A stretch of 64,000 nucleotides of DNA from Geobacillus sp. 46C-IIa (GTDB lineage: Bacteria; Bacillota; Bacilli; Bacillales; Anoxybacillaceae). The notes under the pieces were generated by a model, which was not told the origin of the DNA, did no database searches, and worked only from the letters and a program-made list of their open reading frames with translations. The position numbers were made by a program, and so were the translations under genes. This document shows positions 42,791 to 52,118 of the stretch, in pieces; positions within the stretch are counted from its first letter, which is position 1; the number at the start of each line of letters is the position of its first letter. Location of the stretch: positions 1,084,001-1,148,000 of the forward strand of contig NZ_CP061474.1 in assembly GCF_014679505.1 (NCBI RefSeq). Reading direction: 5' to 3'.

Positions 42791-42923
42791 AAAATCCGTT
42801 CCGTTCGCGTGCTTCTTCCGGCGTATCGAGCCGGCTTGCCCCTTTATAGGAGAGCGACTGGTCACGGTCTGACTGAACTTGCCGCGACTGTTTCAGCTTT
42901 TTCTCCTGCCGGTCTTTTCCCAC
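42789..42923 (-). CDS. ypzI: YpzI family small protein
   Basis: A 44-residue, highly charged protein on the minus strand, starting GTG at 42923 with AAAGGAG 9 bases upstream. The sequence begins MGKDRQEKKLKQS and continues DRDQSLSYKGASRLDTPEE, which I recognise as the YpzI family, a short Bacillaceae protein of unknown function. B. subtilis ypzI lies in the same interval, between ypfD and yphA. It is convergent with the germination cluster, whose terminator overlaps its stop codon. Too short for most gene finders; family resemblance and position make it credible. Confidence 0.8.
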   Translation of the reverse strand: MGKDRQEKKLKQSRQVQSDRDQSLSYKGASRLDTPEEARERNGF

Positions 42924-43034
42924 CAAACCCCGCTCCTTTCTATGTGAGTATCATTTGTTACTATGGCTGGGCGCGGTTTTTTCTATGCATGTTTCGATAA
43001 TGGAAAACGTTGATCTTTCGTCCCGGAATGAAGG

Positions 43035-43162
43035 AGGCTGGTGATTTAGGGGGAATACTGCTCTCCAACAGTGTTTCTCAAACTGAAAAACCTTACAACG
43101 TCATCCTTTCATTCCTTGTGATTTCTCACAAACTGAGCGAATCTGTTGTTTTTCACCAGCCT
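43035..43162. repeat. Short dispersed intergenic repeat, family A, copy 2
   Basis: A 128-base element with perfect 10-base inverted ends (AGGCTGGTGA at 43035-43044, TCACCAGCCT at 43153-43162). Its left part (GGTGATTTAG...TACTGCTCTC) and right part (CAAACTGAGCGAAT...CACCAGCC) match the two ends of the element at 19031-19101; about 50 extra bases sit in the middle. It lies in the gap before yphA. Confidence 0.6.
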
Positions 43163-43227
43163 TGAAGGCGTTCCCGATTAGAAGAGGATAAAACATGGCA
43201 TAATGAACATAATAAGGAGTGGAAAAG

Positions 43228-43824
43228 ATGGAAGGGATGTATTTTTATTTCTTTTTTTGGTCGTCATGGCTTGTGGCAACGTTTTTTATGAAAAAGACCG
43301 CCGCCCGAACGAAGCTGGCGGTGTTCGCGCTTACCATGATCAGTTCGGCCTCGCTGACAGTGGAAGTTGGCCGCATTCATATGGTGTTGTCCTTTTTTGT
43401 GCTTTTTTTCTCTTCTTGTTATATGGCGGTCGAGCAGAAGCCATGCCGCCCGCTGCTGATGGCGTTATCGGCGTCCGGCTTGGCGTTTGCTTACGCCGCC
43501 TTCCGTTTGCTCGCCTTGTTCGATCCGGTTTGGATTTGGCTCGATGCCCAATGGATGCTCGCCTGGTGGCTCGCCCTCGTCAGCTGTCTGTTCCACCGCC
43601 GCCTTGCCGCCCGCCTCCTTTGTTTGGCGCTCGGCAGCTGTCAAGGGGAAGCGGTGTACACCGCGGCCATTCACCGGGTGGCGCCCGACTATGTGCTTGG
43701 TTCGTTTTCTTTTTTAGACGCGACGGCCATCGGCGCGTCATGTTTGCTCGCTTGGGAAATGATTCGCTTCTTCGCGCTTCAACTTGAGGAAAAACGGCCT
43801 GTAGGAGGGACGAGGCAGCCGTGA
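43228..43824 (+). CDS. yphA: YphA-like membrane protein
   Basis: A 198-residue membrane protein with six to seven hydrophobic segments and Cys/Trp-rich stretches (FWSSWLVATFFM, WIWLDAQWMLAWWLAL). The ATG at 43228 follows AAGGAG by 9 bases. The length and place before the YIEGIA gene match B. subtilis YphA, a protein of unknown function. It overlaps the next gene by 4 bases. Confidence 0.82.
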   Translation: MEGMYFYFFFWSSWLVATFFMKKTAARTKLAVFALTMISSASLTVEVGRIHMVLSFFVLFFSSCYMAVEQKPCRPLLMALSASGLAFAYAAFRLLALFDPVWIWLDAQWMLAWWLALVSCLFHRRLAARLLCLALGSCQGEAVYTAAIHRVAPDYVLGSFSFLDATAIGASCLLAWEMIRFFALQLEEKRPVGGTRQP

Positions 43825-44723
43825 ACGAATATACGTTTCCAATTTTATACGGCGTCGCGGCCGGGGTGCTGACACGCCTTTATTTGTTGCGCACTGATTA
43901 CCGGCAATACCCGACATACTTGCACGGCCGGACGATCCATATCGCGTTGGGGGCCATCGCCGCCGGCTTAGGCACGGTCGCCGTGCCGGCGATTATGGAA
44001 AAAGAATTTGCGGCCATTACGTTTTTGGCGTTGGCGGCTTCACAGTTCCGCGATGTGCGCAACATGGAGCGCAACACGCTGAATGAGCTCGATCAGTATG
44101 AACTAGTGCCGCGCGGAAAAACGTATATTGAAGGCATTGCGATTGTCTTTGAAGGGCGGAACTATTTAGTCATTTTCGTTTCCTTTTTATCCACGCTCTT
44201 TTATTTAGTCTGGAACGTTTGGGCTGCGCTCGTGGCCAGCGCCATCGGCATGATGGTGGCGCGGCGGTTTATGAGCGGAAGCCGGCTGAAAGATATCGCC
44301 GATGTGAAATATGTCAAACCCCATTTTGAGGGGGCGGGGCTGTATGTGGACAACATCTACATTATGAACATCGGCTTGCCGGCGCGGAGGGAAGAAATTT
44401 TGCGCTACGGGATGGGCTTTATTTTGACGCCGAAAAACTTCAACGCCCGAACAACGATCGCCAACCTCGGGCAGCGGCAAGCGATTTTGCACGATGTATC
44501 GACAGCGCTCGGCATTTATCGGGACTCGGGAACGCCGGCGCTCGTGCCGCTTGCCAAGCGCGATTTAAACGATGGACGCGTCGGCATTTTTATTTTGCCG
44601 CAAGTTGAGGATGTCGAGAAGGCGAAGGCAGTCATTGAAAACGTTCCGGTGCTTGAGAGCGCCATCCGCATGCCAGCGAAACGGCGGTGGAAACGGAAAG
44701 GGGGCGGCGATCATGACGCATGA
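43821..44723 (+). CDS. seaA: YIEGIA-domain protein (SeaA/YphB-like, sporulation)
   Basis: A 300-residue membrane protein that contains the signature YIEGIAIVFEGRNYL (about residues 105-119) after which the domain is named. There are about five hydrophobic segments in residues 1-150, and a soluble C-terminal half with alternating strands and helices. It starts with a GTG at 43821 behind GTAGGAGGG, overlapping yphA. In B. subtilis the gene belongs to the SigE/SigG sporulation programme and affects the spore envelope. It overlaps its small partner gene downstream. Confidence 0.87.
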   Translation: MNEYTFPILYGVAAGVLTRLYLLRTDYRQYPTYLHGRTIHIALGAIAAGLGTVAVPAIMEKEFAAITFLALAASQFRDVRNMERNTLNELDQYELVPRGKTYIEGIAIVFEGRNYLVIFVSFLSTLFYLVWNVWAALVASAIGMMVARRFMSGSRLKDIADVKYVKPHFEGAGLYVDNIYIMNIGLPARREEILRYGMGFILTPKNFNARTTIANLGQRQAILHDVSTALGIYRDSGTPALVPLAKRDLNDGRVGIFILPQVEDVEKAKAVIENVPVLESAIRMPAKRRWKRKGGGDHDA

Positions 44724-44898
44724 AAAAATGATTTTGGCCATCATTACGACGAACGGCGAAAACGTTGCCGGCGGCGCCCCGATTTTTATTTGCCGCACAA
44801 GGGAGGAAATGGAGCGGATCGCTGCCAATTTAGAGGCCATTTTAGACGGCATCGCCCATGAACTGAGCGACGGGCTGCTTGTGATCGTCAAGCATTAA
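44713..44898 (+). CDS. Small partner (capping-complex subunit) of the YIEGIA protein
   Basis: A 61-residue soluble protein (ILAIITTNGENVAGGAPIFICRTREE...LEAILDGIAHELSDGLLVIVKH) with a beta-alpha-beta pattern. The ATG at 44713 lies inside the end of the YIEGIA gene, with GGGGGCGG upstream. Small proteins like this always accompany YIEGIA genes and are annotated as their capping-complex subunit. The role in the spore is not established. Confidence 0.82.
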   Translation: MTHEKMILAIITTNGENVAGGAPIFICRTREEMERIAANLEAILDGIAHELSDGLLVIVKH

Positions 44899-45108
44899 GG
44901 CGGTTGTTGGACGTTTCGCTTTTTGATAAAATAAAGCAGTTGTAGCATGTCTTGGTTCATCGCCAAAAGTTATCCTTGATGTGTAAAACGAGGCATGTTC
45001 ATGCCCCTTCAATGGACAAAACGCGCAAAAGAACGAGGGAGCTTGCCCCCGTAGCTTTGACCGTAAAAGAAATAGACCGTCAAGTGCACTTTGCGGTGAT
45101 GAACCGAT

Positions 45109-45131
45109 GCCCTAGGAGAAGGGCGTTTTTT
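45109..45131 (+). terminator. Weak terminator-like hairpin before der
   Basis: GCCCT and AGGGC arms with a 6-base loop are followed by eight T. It sits between the YIEGIA pair and der, 45 bases before the der start. The rest of the 277-base gap shows nothing recognisable. Confidence 0.5.
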
Positions 45132-45175
45132 TTCAAGAGCAAAGCGAGGCAAAAATAAGGATAAAGGGTGGTAGC

Positions 45176-46484
<1,309 letters not shown>

Positions 46485-46486
<2 letters not shown>

Positions 46487-46529
46487 GAAAAGCGGAGGCG
46501 CCGCGACGGGCAACATGTCCTTCGCCTGC
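46485..46529. repeat. Dispersed GC-rich repeat, family B, partial copy
   Basis: Starts AGAAAAGCGGAGGC, contains CCGCGACGG, and ends TTCGCCTGC. The same landmarks recur at 50545-50596. It fills the gap between der and gpsA. Confidence 0.55.
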
Positions 46530-46628
46530 CGAGATTGGCGGTCCGAAAGCGAAGGGGATTGGGCTTCGAGCGGGGGCGCGCCGGGCGTTTTTCAGGAAAG
46601 CGACAATCGGACAAAGGAAGTGGGAACG

Positions 46629-47660
46629 ATGGAGAACGTCACCGTACTGGGGGCAGGAAGCTGGGGAACGGCATTGGCGCTCGTTTTAGCTGACAACGGA
46701 CACCGCGTCCGGCTTTGGAGCCACCGGGCTGAACAAGCAAGAGAGATCAACGAGCAACGGACGAACGAAAAATATTTGCCGGGCGTCCGCCTGCCGGAGG
46801 CCATTATCGGTTGCGCCGACCTTTGCGCCGCGCTTGATGGCATTTCCATTGCCGTGCTGGCTGTGCCGACGAAGGCGATCCGGGACGTGCTGAAAAGGGC
46901 GCGCACATGTTTGGCTGCGCCGATCACGATCGTCGCCGTCAGCAAAGGAATCGAACCGGGGACGCATAAGCGCGTGTCGGAAATTGTCGCTGAAGAAATG
47001 GGTGCGTGGCTAGAAGATGTCGTCGTTCTTTCCGGGCCGAGCCATGCGGAAGAAGTGGTGCTCCGCCATCCGACGACGGTGGCGGTGTCATCGCCGAACA
47101 TGGAAGCGGCGCAGCGCATTCAAGATCTATTTATGAATCATCACTATTTCCGCGTGTATACGAACCCGGATTTAGTCGGTGTCGAAGTCGGCGGGGCGCT
47201 GAAAAACATTATCGCGTTGGCCGCCGGCATCAGCGATGGGCTCGGCTATGGAGATAACGCAAAGGCAGCGCTGATTACGCGGGGATTGGCTGAGATTGCC
47301 CGTCTCGGCTGTGCGCTCGGCGCTAATCCGTTGACATTTTCCGGGCTGGCCGGGGTCGGCGACTTGATCGTCACGTGCACAAGCGTCCATTCCCGCAACT
47401 GGCGGGCCGGCCATATGCTTGGCCAAGGAAAAAAGCTCGATGATGTGCTTGAAAGCATGGGGATGGTTGTGGAAGGGGTGAGGACGACAAAAGCCGCCTA
47501 TGAGCTGGCGAAAGAGCTTGGCGTGAAAATGCCGATTACCGAAGTGCTCTATGAAGTGCTGTTTGCCGGAAAAGATCCGAAAGAAGCGGTTGATTCGCTT
47601 ATGGCGCGCGGAAAAAAGCAGGAAATGGACGATTTAATGAACATTTTTGCCGAACAGTAA
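46629..47660 (+). CDS. gpsA: NAD(P)-dependent glycerol-3-phosphate dehydrogenase
   Basis: A 343-residue soluble enzyme that reduces dihydroxyacetone phosphate to glycerol 3-phosphate for phospholipids. Nucleotide-binding [10 protein letters not shown] (residues about 7-16), [20 protein letters not shown], the catalytic-lysine region [13 protein letters not shown], and GVGDLIVTC. The ATG at 46629 follows GAAGGAAGTGGG; an open frame upstream runs through repeat DNA and is rejected. The length fits the family. Confidence 0.97.
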   Translation: MENVTVLGAGSWGTALALVLADNGHRVRLWSHRAEQAREINEQRTNEKYLPGVRLPEAIIGCADLCAALDGISIAVLAVPTKAIRDVLKRARTCLAAPITIVAVSKGIEPGTHKRVSEIVAEEMGAWLEDVVVLSGPSHAEEVVLRHPTTVAVSSPNMEAAQRIQDLFMNHHYFRVYTNPDLVGVEVGGALKNIIALAAGISDGLGYGDNAKAALITRGLAEIARLGCALGANPLTFSGLAGVGDLIVTCTSVHSRNWRAGHMLGQGKKLDDVLESMGMVVEGVRTTKAAYELAKELGVKMPITEVLYEVLFAGKDPKEAVDSLMARGKKQEMDDLMNIFAEQ

Positions 47661-47711
47661 CGCCGAAAATAGGCGGATGGCGGTACAAGTTGTCTTCGTT
47701 TTGCATACAAT

Positions 47712-47768
47712 ATGACGAACCATCATCGGCTTGAGCTTCCGGAAGGGTATAAGGCGATGCTGAAGTAA
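47712..47768 (+). CDS. Possible 18-residue peptide
   Basis: An ATG-TAA frame (MTNHHRLELPEGYKAMLK) in the gap after gpsA. It directly follows CATACAAT (47704-47711), which matches a SigE -10 box, but there is no ribosome site and its stop codon lies in the terminator stem. It may only be non-coding sequence or a degraded gene end. Confidence 0.15.
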   Translation: MTNHHRLELPEGYKAMLK

Positions 47769-47798
47769 AGAAAGCCCCGCTTTACTTCAGCTTTTTTT
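47760..47798 (+). terminator. Terminator of gpsA
   Basis: CTGAAGTAAAG and CTTTACTTCAG form a perfect 11-bp stem around 9 bases, followed by CTTTTTTT. Confidence 0.92.
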
Positions 47799-47805
47799 AT
47801 GGCGA

Positions 47806-47814
47806 TGCTATAAT
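47806..47814 (+). promoter_or_regulatory. Extended -10 promoter of yphE-yphF
   Basis: TGC followed by perfect TATAAT (47809-47814), 28 bases before yphE. Confidence 0.65.
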
Positions 47815-47842
47815 AGTAGTTGTCGAAAAAGGAGGAACGACT

Positions 47843-48046
47843 ATGTCACCGGCTTTAGCGAAAATGTGGATCGCCATCGCTTCAATGGTATTTATGTTTA
47901 TTTCGGTCGGTTTCATTTATTTGAGCCGCTATAAGATCAAGATCAAATGGTTACGCTTTCTTTTGGCGTCCATCGCCTATATTCTGTTAGTTTTAGCCGG
48001 CATCATCATCGTTTTCGTTGTGTTCAGCGGACCGACGCCGCAATAG
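47843..48046 (+). CDS. yphE: YphE-like small membrane protein (DUF2768)
   Basis: A 67-residue protein with two membrane segments (about 8-27 and 40-62) joined by a basic loop (SRYKIKIKWLR). AAAGGAGGAACGACT precedes the ATG. Length, topology and position between gpsA and yphF match B. subtilis YphE. The function is unknown. Confidence 0.85.
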   Translation: MSPALAKMWIAIASMVFMFISVGFIYLSRYKIKIKWLRFLLASIAYILLVLAGIIIVFVVFSGPTPQ

Positions 48047-48065
48047 GCAAAGGATGGAGGAACCT

Positions 48066-48788
48066 ATGAAACAGATCGCTCGCTTGCTTTTAGCCTGCTT
48101 GTTTCTCGTGCCGCTTTCCGGGTGTTTATATCCGCAAGAGCGGCTAAAACAAAACCAAATTCCTTACAAAGATCAAGTGGCGGCCGTCCAATCGGCGGTC
48201 GACGAGTACCGGAAGGCGACCGGCGGACTGTTGCCGATTAAGACCCGCGATATGAAAACGCCGATTTACTTAAAGTACCCGATTGATTTTCAAAAACTCG
48301 TTCCGCGCTACATGCAGGAACCGCCAGGAAACGCCTATGAAAGCGGGGGCGTCTTTCAATATATGATTATTGATGCGGAAACGAACCCGACGGTCAAGCT
48401 CCTTGATTTGCGCTTAGCCGAGCGCGTCCGTGACCTGAAGCTGCGGCTGAGAATGTATACGGACGAGCACCGTTATCCGCCGTTTAAAGACGTCGTTGCG
48501 CCCGGTGTGTTTACACTCGATTACAAAAAACTTGGCTACAAAGAGCCGCCGTATGCGGTCAGCCCGTTTTCCGGCAGCAACTTGCCGTTTGTCATCGATG
48601 GCAGCGGGGAAATTTACATTGACTACCGTTCCGATCTATACGCCGCCTTGAAAAAATATCCGCACCGCTACAAGCCTGGGGATGATATCCGCGCTCTTTT
48701 GACGGATCACTCGCTCTTTGTGCCGGCGTACTCCCTTCCGTATACGATCGATGCCAAAACGAATGAACCGATTTTTTTCACGAAATAA
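48066..48788 (+). CDS. yphF: YphF-like lipoprotein
   Basis: A 240-residue lipoprotein: signal peptide with lipobox LSGC (Cys20), then a soluble domain with an early helix typical of YphF (QVAAVQSAVDEYRKATGGLLP) and a pattern of Tyr/Pro-rich strands. GGAGGAACCT precedes the ATG at 48066. Co-transcribed with yphE and closed by a strong terminator just before spoIVA, as in B. subtilis. The function is unknown. Confidence 0.88.
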   Translation: MKQIARLLLACLFLVPLSGCLYPQERLKQNQIPYKDQVAAVQSAVDEYRKATGGLLPIKTRDMKTPIYLKYPIDFQKLVPRYMQEPPGNAYESGGVFQYMIIDAETNPTVKLLDLRLAERVRDLKLRLRMYTDEHRYPPFKDVVAPGVFTLDYKKLGYKEPPYAVSPFSGSNLPFVIDGSGEIYIDYRSDLYAALKKYPHRYKPGDDIRALLTDHSLFVPAYSLPYTIDAKTNEPIFFTK

Positions 48789-48793
48789 GTCAT

Positions 48794-48837
48794 CATCCCT
48801 TCTCTAGGAAAATACATTCTAGAGAAGGGATTTTTTC
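48794..48837 (+). terminator. Terminator of yphE-yphF
   Basis: ATCCCTTCTCTAG and CTAGAGAAGGGAT form a perfect 13-bp stem, followed by TTTTTC. Confidence 0.93.
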
Positions 48838-48870
48838 ATCGCTTTTTAGTCATAACCGAATGGGACAACA

Positions 48871-48900
48871 TCATATGCATATAGTGTCGTATCATACTAG
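48871..48900 (+). promoter_or_regulatory. SigE-type promoter of spoIVA
   Basis: TCATATG (48871-48877), 15 bases, CATACTAG (48893-48900), a good SigE match 48 bases before the spoIVA start. Confidence 0.65.
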
Positions 48901-48948
48901 TTGATTCCGTTGCTTCTCATAACGACCGAAGGACTGGAGGGGAGTCAT

Positions 48949-50427
48949 TTGGAAAAGGTCGATATTTTTAAAGATATCGCCGAGCGGACCGGCGGCGACA
49001 TTTATTTAGGGGTTGTCGGCGCTGTCCGTACCGGAAAGTCGACGTTTATTAAACGGTTTATGGAGCTCGTTGTCATTCCGAACATTAAAAACGAAGCTGA
49101 CAAAGCGCGGGCCCAAGACGAACTGCCGCAAAGCGCCGCGGGCAAAACGATCATGACGACGGAACCGAAATTCGTGCCAAACCAAGCCGTGACGGTAAAA
49201 GTCGATGACGGTCTCGAAGTCAATATTCGCCTCGTTGATTGCGTCGGTTATGCCGTGCCTGGCGCGAAAGGGTATGAAGACGAAAACGGCCCGCGGATGA
49301 TTCACACCCCTTGGTACGAAGAGCCGATTCCGTTTCAAGAGGCGGCGGAAATCGGGACAAGGAAAGTCATTCAAGAACATTCGACGATCGGAGTCGTCAT
49401 TACGACGGACGGCTCGATCGGAGAGATTCCGCGCCATGACTACGTAGAAGCCGAGGAGCGGGTCATTGGCGAGCTGAAAGAAGTCGGCAAGCCGTTTATT
49501 ATGATCGTCAACACCGTTCGGCCGCATCATCCGGAAACGGAAGCGCTCCGCCGCGAGCTCGCTGAAAAGTACGACATCCCGGTGCTCGCCATGAGTGTGG
49601 AAAGCATGCGTGAGACCGATGTGTATAACGTGCTCCGTGAGGCATTATATGAATTCCCGGTGCTCGAAGTGAACGTCAACTTGCCGAGTTGGGTGATGGT
49701 GCTGCGCGAGGACCATTGGCTGCGTGAAAGCTACCAAGAAGCGGTGCGCGACACGGTGAAAGACATTAAGCGGCTGCGTGATGTGGATCGGGTCGTACAG
49801 CAGTTTGCCGAGTACGATTTCATCGAAAAAGCGCGGCTCGCCGGCATCGAAATGGGGCAAGGGATCGCTGAAATCGACTTGTATGCGCCGGATGAGCTGT
49901 ACGACCAAATTTTAAAAGAAATCGTCGGTGTTGAAATTCGCGGCAAAGACCATCTCCTTCAGCTCATGCAAGACTTTGCCCATGCAAAAGCCGAGTACGA
50001 CCAAATCGCTGATGCGCTAAAAATGGTGAAACAAACAGGTTATGGCATCGCTGCACCCGCTTTGTCTGATATGAGCCTCGACGAACCGGAAATCATCCGC
50101 CAAGGATCGCGCTTTGGCGTTCGTTTAAAAGCGGTCGCTCCGTCCATTCATATGATTAAAGTCGACGTCGAATCGGAATTCGCGCCGATTATCGGTACGG
50201 AAAAACAGAGCGAAGAACTCGTCCGCTATTTAATGCAAGATTTTGAAGACGATCCGCTGTCGATTTGGAACTCCGATATTTTCGGCCGCTCGCTCAGCTC
50301 GATCGTCCGCGAAGGCATCCAAGCCAAACTCGCGCTCATGCCGGAAAACGCCCGCTACAAGCTGAAAGAAACGCTCGAACGCATCATCAACGAAGGCTCC
50401 GGCGGCCTCATCGCCATTATTTTATAG
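48949..50427 (+). CDS. spoIVA: Stage IV sporulation protein A
   Basis: A 492-residue ATPase that polymerises on the forespore surface and forms the base layer of the spore coat. The Walker A motif is GAVRTGKST near residue 24, with a Walker B/sensor region RLVDCVGY (about 92) and a TRAFAC-type fold in the first 240 residues; the C-terminal end (SGGLIAIIL) is the membrane-contact region. The protein is almost colinear with B. subtilis SpoIVA if translation starts at the TTG at 48949 (EKVDIFKDIAERTGGD follows), behind GGAGGGGAG; this also gives the same length. Upstream frame extensions are rejected. Confidence 0.97.
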   Translation: MEKVDIFKDIAERTGGDIYLGVVGAVRTGKSTFIKRFMELVVIPNIKNEADKARAQDELPQSAAGKTIMTTEPKFVPNQAVTVKVDDGLEVNIRLVDCVGYAVPGAKGYEDENGPRMIHTPWYEEPIPFQEAAEIGTRKVIQEHSTIGVVITTDGSIGEIPRHDYVEAEERVIGELKEVGKPFIMIVNTVRPHHPETEALRRELAEKYDIPVLAMSVESMRETDVYNVLREALYEFPVLEVNVNLPSWVMVLREDHWLRESYQEAVRDTVKDIKRLRDVDRVVQQFAEYDFIEKARLAGIEMGQGIAEIDLYAPDELYDQILKEIVGVEIRGKDHLLQLMQDFAHAKAEYDQIADALKMVKQTGYGIAAPALSDMSLDEPEIIRQGSRFGVRLKAVAPSIHMIKVDVESEFAPIIGTEKQSEELVRYLMQDFEDDPLSIWNSDIFGRSLSSIVREGIQAKLALMPENARYKLKETLERIINEGSGGLIAIIL

Positions 50428-50540
50428 AAAAGCAGAGGCCTCGCGCTCATCGGCGATACGCGCTGCGGGGCCTGCGAGGAGGCTGTGGCCGCCGCAGAGG
50501 GACTCGCAGCGTCGCGAGCCGATCGCGGCCGGAGCTAGAC
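50425..50540. repeat. Dispersed GC-rich repeat, family B, full-length copy
   Basis: Begins AGAAAAGCAGAGGC directly at the spoIVA stop and ends CGGAGCTAGACA at about 50529-50540. Elements with these two ends (AAAGCGGAGGC... and ...GAGCTAGACA) are common between genes in Geobacillus-like genomes, from memory. The interior is very GC-rich and self-complementary. Confidence 0.5.
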
Positions 50541-50544
50541 AGAA

Positions 50545-50596
50545 AGAAAAGCGGAGGCTCGCGGGCCGCCGCGACGGACAATTGTTCTTCGCCTGC
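50545..50596. repeat. Dispersed GC-rich repeat, family B, second partial copy
   Basis: Starts AGAAAAGCGGAGGC, contains CCGCGACGG and ends TTCGCCTGC, matching the element at 46485-46529 with about 8 extra bases. It follows the full-length copy in tandem. Confidence 0.55.
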
Positions 50597-50627
50597 AGGG
50601 GTGCTTGCCCCCGAAAGCCGTGCGCTC

Positions 50628-50653
50628 AGCTCCCAATTTGGGGGCTTTTTTTT
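50628..50653 (+). terminator. Terminator downstream of spoIVA and repeats
   Basis: AGCTCCCA pairs with TGGGGGCT (one G-T pair), 3-base loop, then eight T. Confidence 0.8.
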
Positions 50654-51133
50654 GACTGTTGATCTTTCAAAAGAGAAAAAATCGCTGAAACCCTTGAGAA
50701 ATAAGGATTGGCACTTGATTATGCGCACGGCGTTATGGTAATCTTTTATCTGAAATCGTTGTTTTGGTGAAATATGCCTAAAATTGGCCGTTTTGGCGAA
50801 AAAGATGTTGAATTATCGCGATAAATTGGTTAAGATTAGGCATGTCACCGCATCTTGGCGAAACGAAGGCAGTTTTGCCGCCCCTTCCTTCATCTTGAAG
50901 GGGCGGGCGGCGCTTGAACTGTCAAGGGGGCGCCCCGATCGGCGGCGCGGGCGCGTTTCCTGTCAGTCTTTCTGAACGAAAGTACAATCAGCGGCTGCGC
51001 CGATGCGGCGCTTGCCCTTCGTGCGCCAGCCTTTTCGCCGCCAAGAGCTGTCAATATCTATGTATAGAAAAGCAGAAAAGTGTGCACAAATGGTAGTAAA
51101 CAAGATGAGCTCCCTTGGGAGGAGGTGAATGGC
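50654..51133 (+). other. Long leader region upstream of hup
   Basis: About 480 bases without a credible gene. It holds a possible SigA promoter (50808-50836) with a 12-base palindrome in the spacer, then a perfect 10-bp hairpin (CCGCCCCTTC at 50878-50887 with its complement at 50897-50906). If that promoter is used, hup has a leader of nearly 300 nucleotides, similar in kind to the long hbs leader in B. subtilis. Confidence 0.5.
50808..50836 (+). promoter_or_regulatory. Putative SigA promoter of hup with internal palindrome
   Basis: TTGAAT (50808-50813), 17 bases, TAAGAT (50831-50836). The perfect palindrome TTATCGCGATAA (50813-50824) lies in the spacer and could bind a regulator. Confidence 0.4.
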
Positions 51134-51406
51134 ATGAACAAGACGGAATTGATCAACGCGGTAGCCGAAACAAGCGGTCTTTCCAAGAAAGATGCAACAA
51201 AAGCCGTTGACGCGGTATTTGACTCGATTACAGAAGCGCTGCGAAAAGGCGATAAAGTGCAATTAATCGGCTTTGGGAACTTTGAAGTGCGCGAGCGCGC
51301 TGCCCGGAAAGGACGCAACCCGCAAACGGGTGAAGAAATGGAAATTCCGGCAAGCAAAGTTCCTGCATTCAAACCGGGCAAAGCATTAAAAGATGCTGTG
51401 AAATAA
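51134..51406 (+). CDS. hup: DNA-binding protein HU
   Basis: A 90-residue histone-like protein that bends and compacts DNA. It begins [12 protein letters not shown], carries the HU signature [21 protein letters not shown] (arm region, about 46-66) and ends [12 protein letters not shown]. It looks like the classical G. stearothermophilus HU. GGAGGAGGTGA gives a very strong ribosome site for the ATG at 51134, suiting an abundant protein. Position between spoIVA and folE matches hbs of B. subtilis. Confidence 0.98.
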   Translation: MNKTELINAVAETSGLSKKDATKAVDAVFDSITEALRKGDKVQLIGFGNFEVRERAARKGRNPQTGEEMEIPASKVPAFKPGKALKDAVK

Positions 51407-51438
51407 GCCTACATAGCCGAAGCAGGAGCTTAGGAGGG

Positions 51439-51478
51439 AAGGGCAGGTGATCCACCGCCCTTCTTTTTTGTTTTTTTT
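51439..51478 (+). terminator. Terminator of hup
   Basis: GAAGGGC and GCCCTTC outer arms with an inner GGTG/CACC stem, followed by TTTTTTGTTTTTTTT. Confidence 0.9.
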
Positions 51479-51487
51479 CGCTCCCTA

Positions 51488-51496
51488 TGCTAGAAT
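51488..51496 (+). promoter_or_regulatory. Extended -10 promoter of folE-mtrB
   Basis: TGC followed by TAGAAT (51491-51496), 43 bases before folE. Confidence 0.55.
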
Positions 51497-51539
51497 CGGA
51501 TTACATGCAGTTTTTATGACGCAGGAGGATGTTGTTTGT

Positions 51540-52106
51540 ATGCCAGAGATCAATGTTGAGCAAATTGAATATGCGGTCCGCCTCATCTTGGAAGCGATCG
51601 GTGAAGATCCGAACCGCGAAGGGCTCATCGATACACCAAAACGGGTGGCAAAAATGTATGCCGAGGTGTTCGCCGGGCTGCAGGAGGACCCGAAGCAGCA
51701 TTTTCAAACTGTATTCAGCGAGGAACACGAGGAGCTCGTGCTTGTCAAAGATATTCCGTTTTATTCGATGTGCGAACACCATTTAGTGCCGTTTTTCGGC
51801 GTCGCTCATGTCGCTTATATTCCACGGGAAGGGAAAGTGACCGGGTTAAGCAAGCTCGCCCGAGCTGTCGAAGCGGTGGCGCGCCGTCCGCAATTGCAAG
51901 AGCGCATCACGGCGACGGTCGCCGATTCGATCGTCGAGGCGCTCGAACCGTACGGGGTCATGGTCGTTGTTGAGGCGGAGCATATGTGCATGACGATGCG
52001 CGGCGTAAAAAAGCCGGGGGCGAAAACGGTCACAACGGCGGTGCGCGGCGTGTTTGAAACGGACGCCAACGCCCGGTCCGAAGTGTTTTCGTTAATTAAA
52101 GCGTAA
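51540..52106 (+). CDS. folE: GTP cyclohydrolase I
   Basis: A 188-residue enzyme that opens GTP to dihydroneopterin triphosphate, the first step of folate synthesis. Zinc and substrate motifs: [20 protein letters not shown] (about 72-91) and [12 protein letters not shown] (about 145-156) with Cys and His ligands, [11 protein letters not shown] in between. The ATG at 51540 aligns with B. subtilis MtrA; the AGGAGG at 51523 is 11 bases away, a little long, and a GTT-rich linker follows it. It forms a two-gene operon with mtrB, as in Bacillus. Confidence 0.96.
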   Translation: MPEINVEQIEYAVRLILEAIGEDPNREGLIDTPKRVAKMYAEVFAGLQEDPKQHFQTVFSEEHEELVLVKDIPFYSMCEHHLVPFFGVAHVAYIPREGKVTGLSKLARAVEAVARRPQLQERITATVADSIVEALEPYGVMVVVEAEHMCMTMRGVKKPGAKTVTTAVRGVFETDANARSEVFSLIKA

Positions 52107-52118
52107 GGAGGGCAAACG

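Noticed and set aside
50425..50660. CRISPR array in the repeat-rich gap after spoIVA
   Set aside because: Only two unequal GC-rich repeats, no regular spacers, and no cas gene anywhere in the window.
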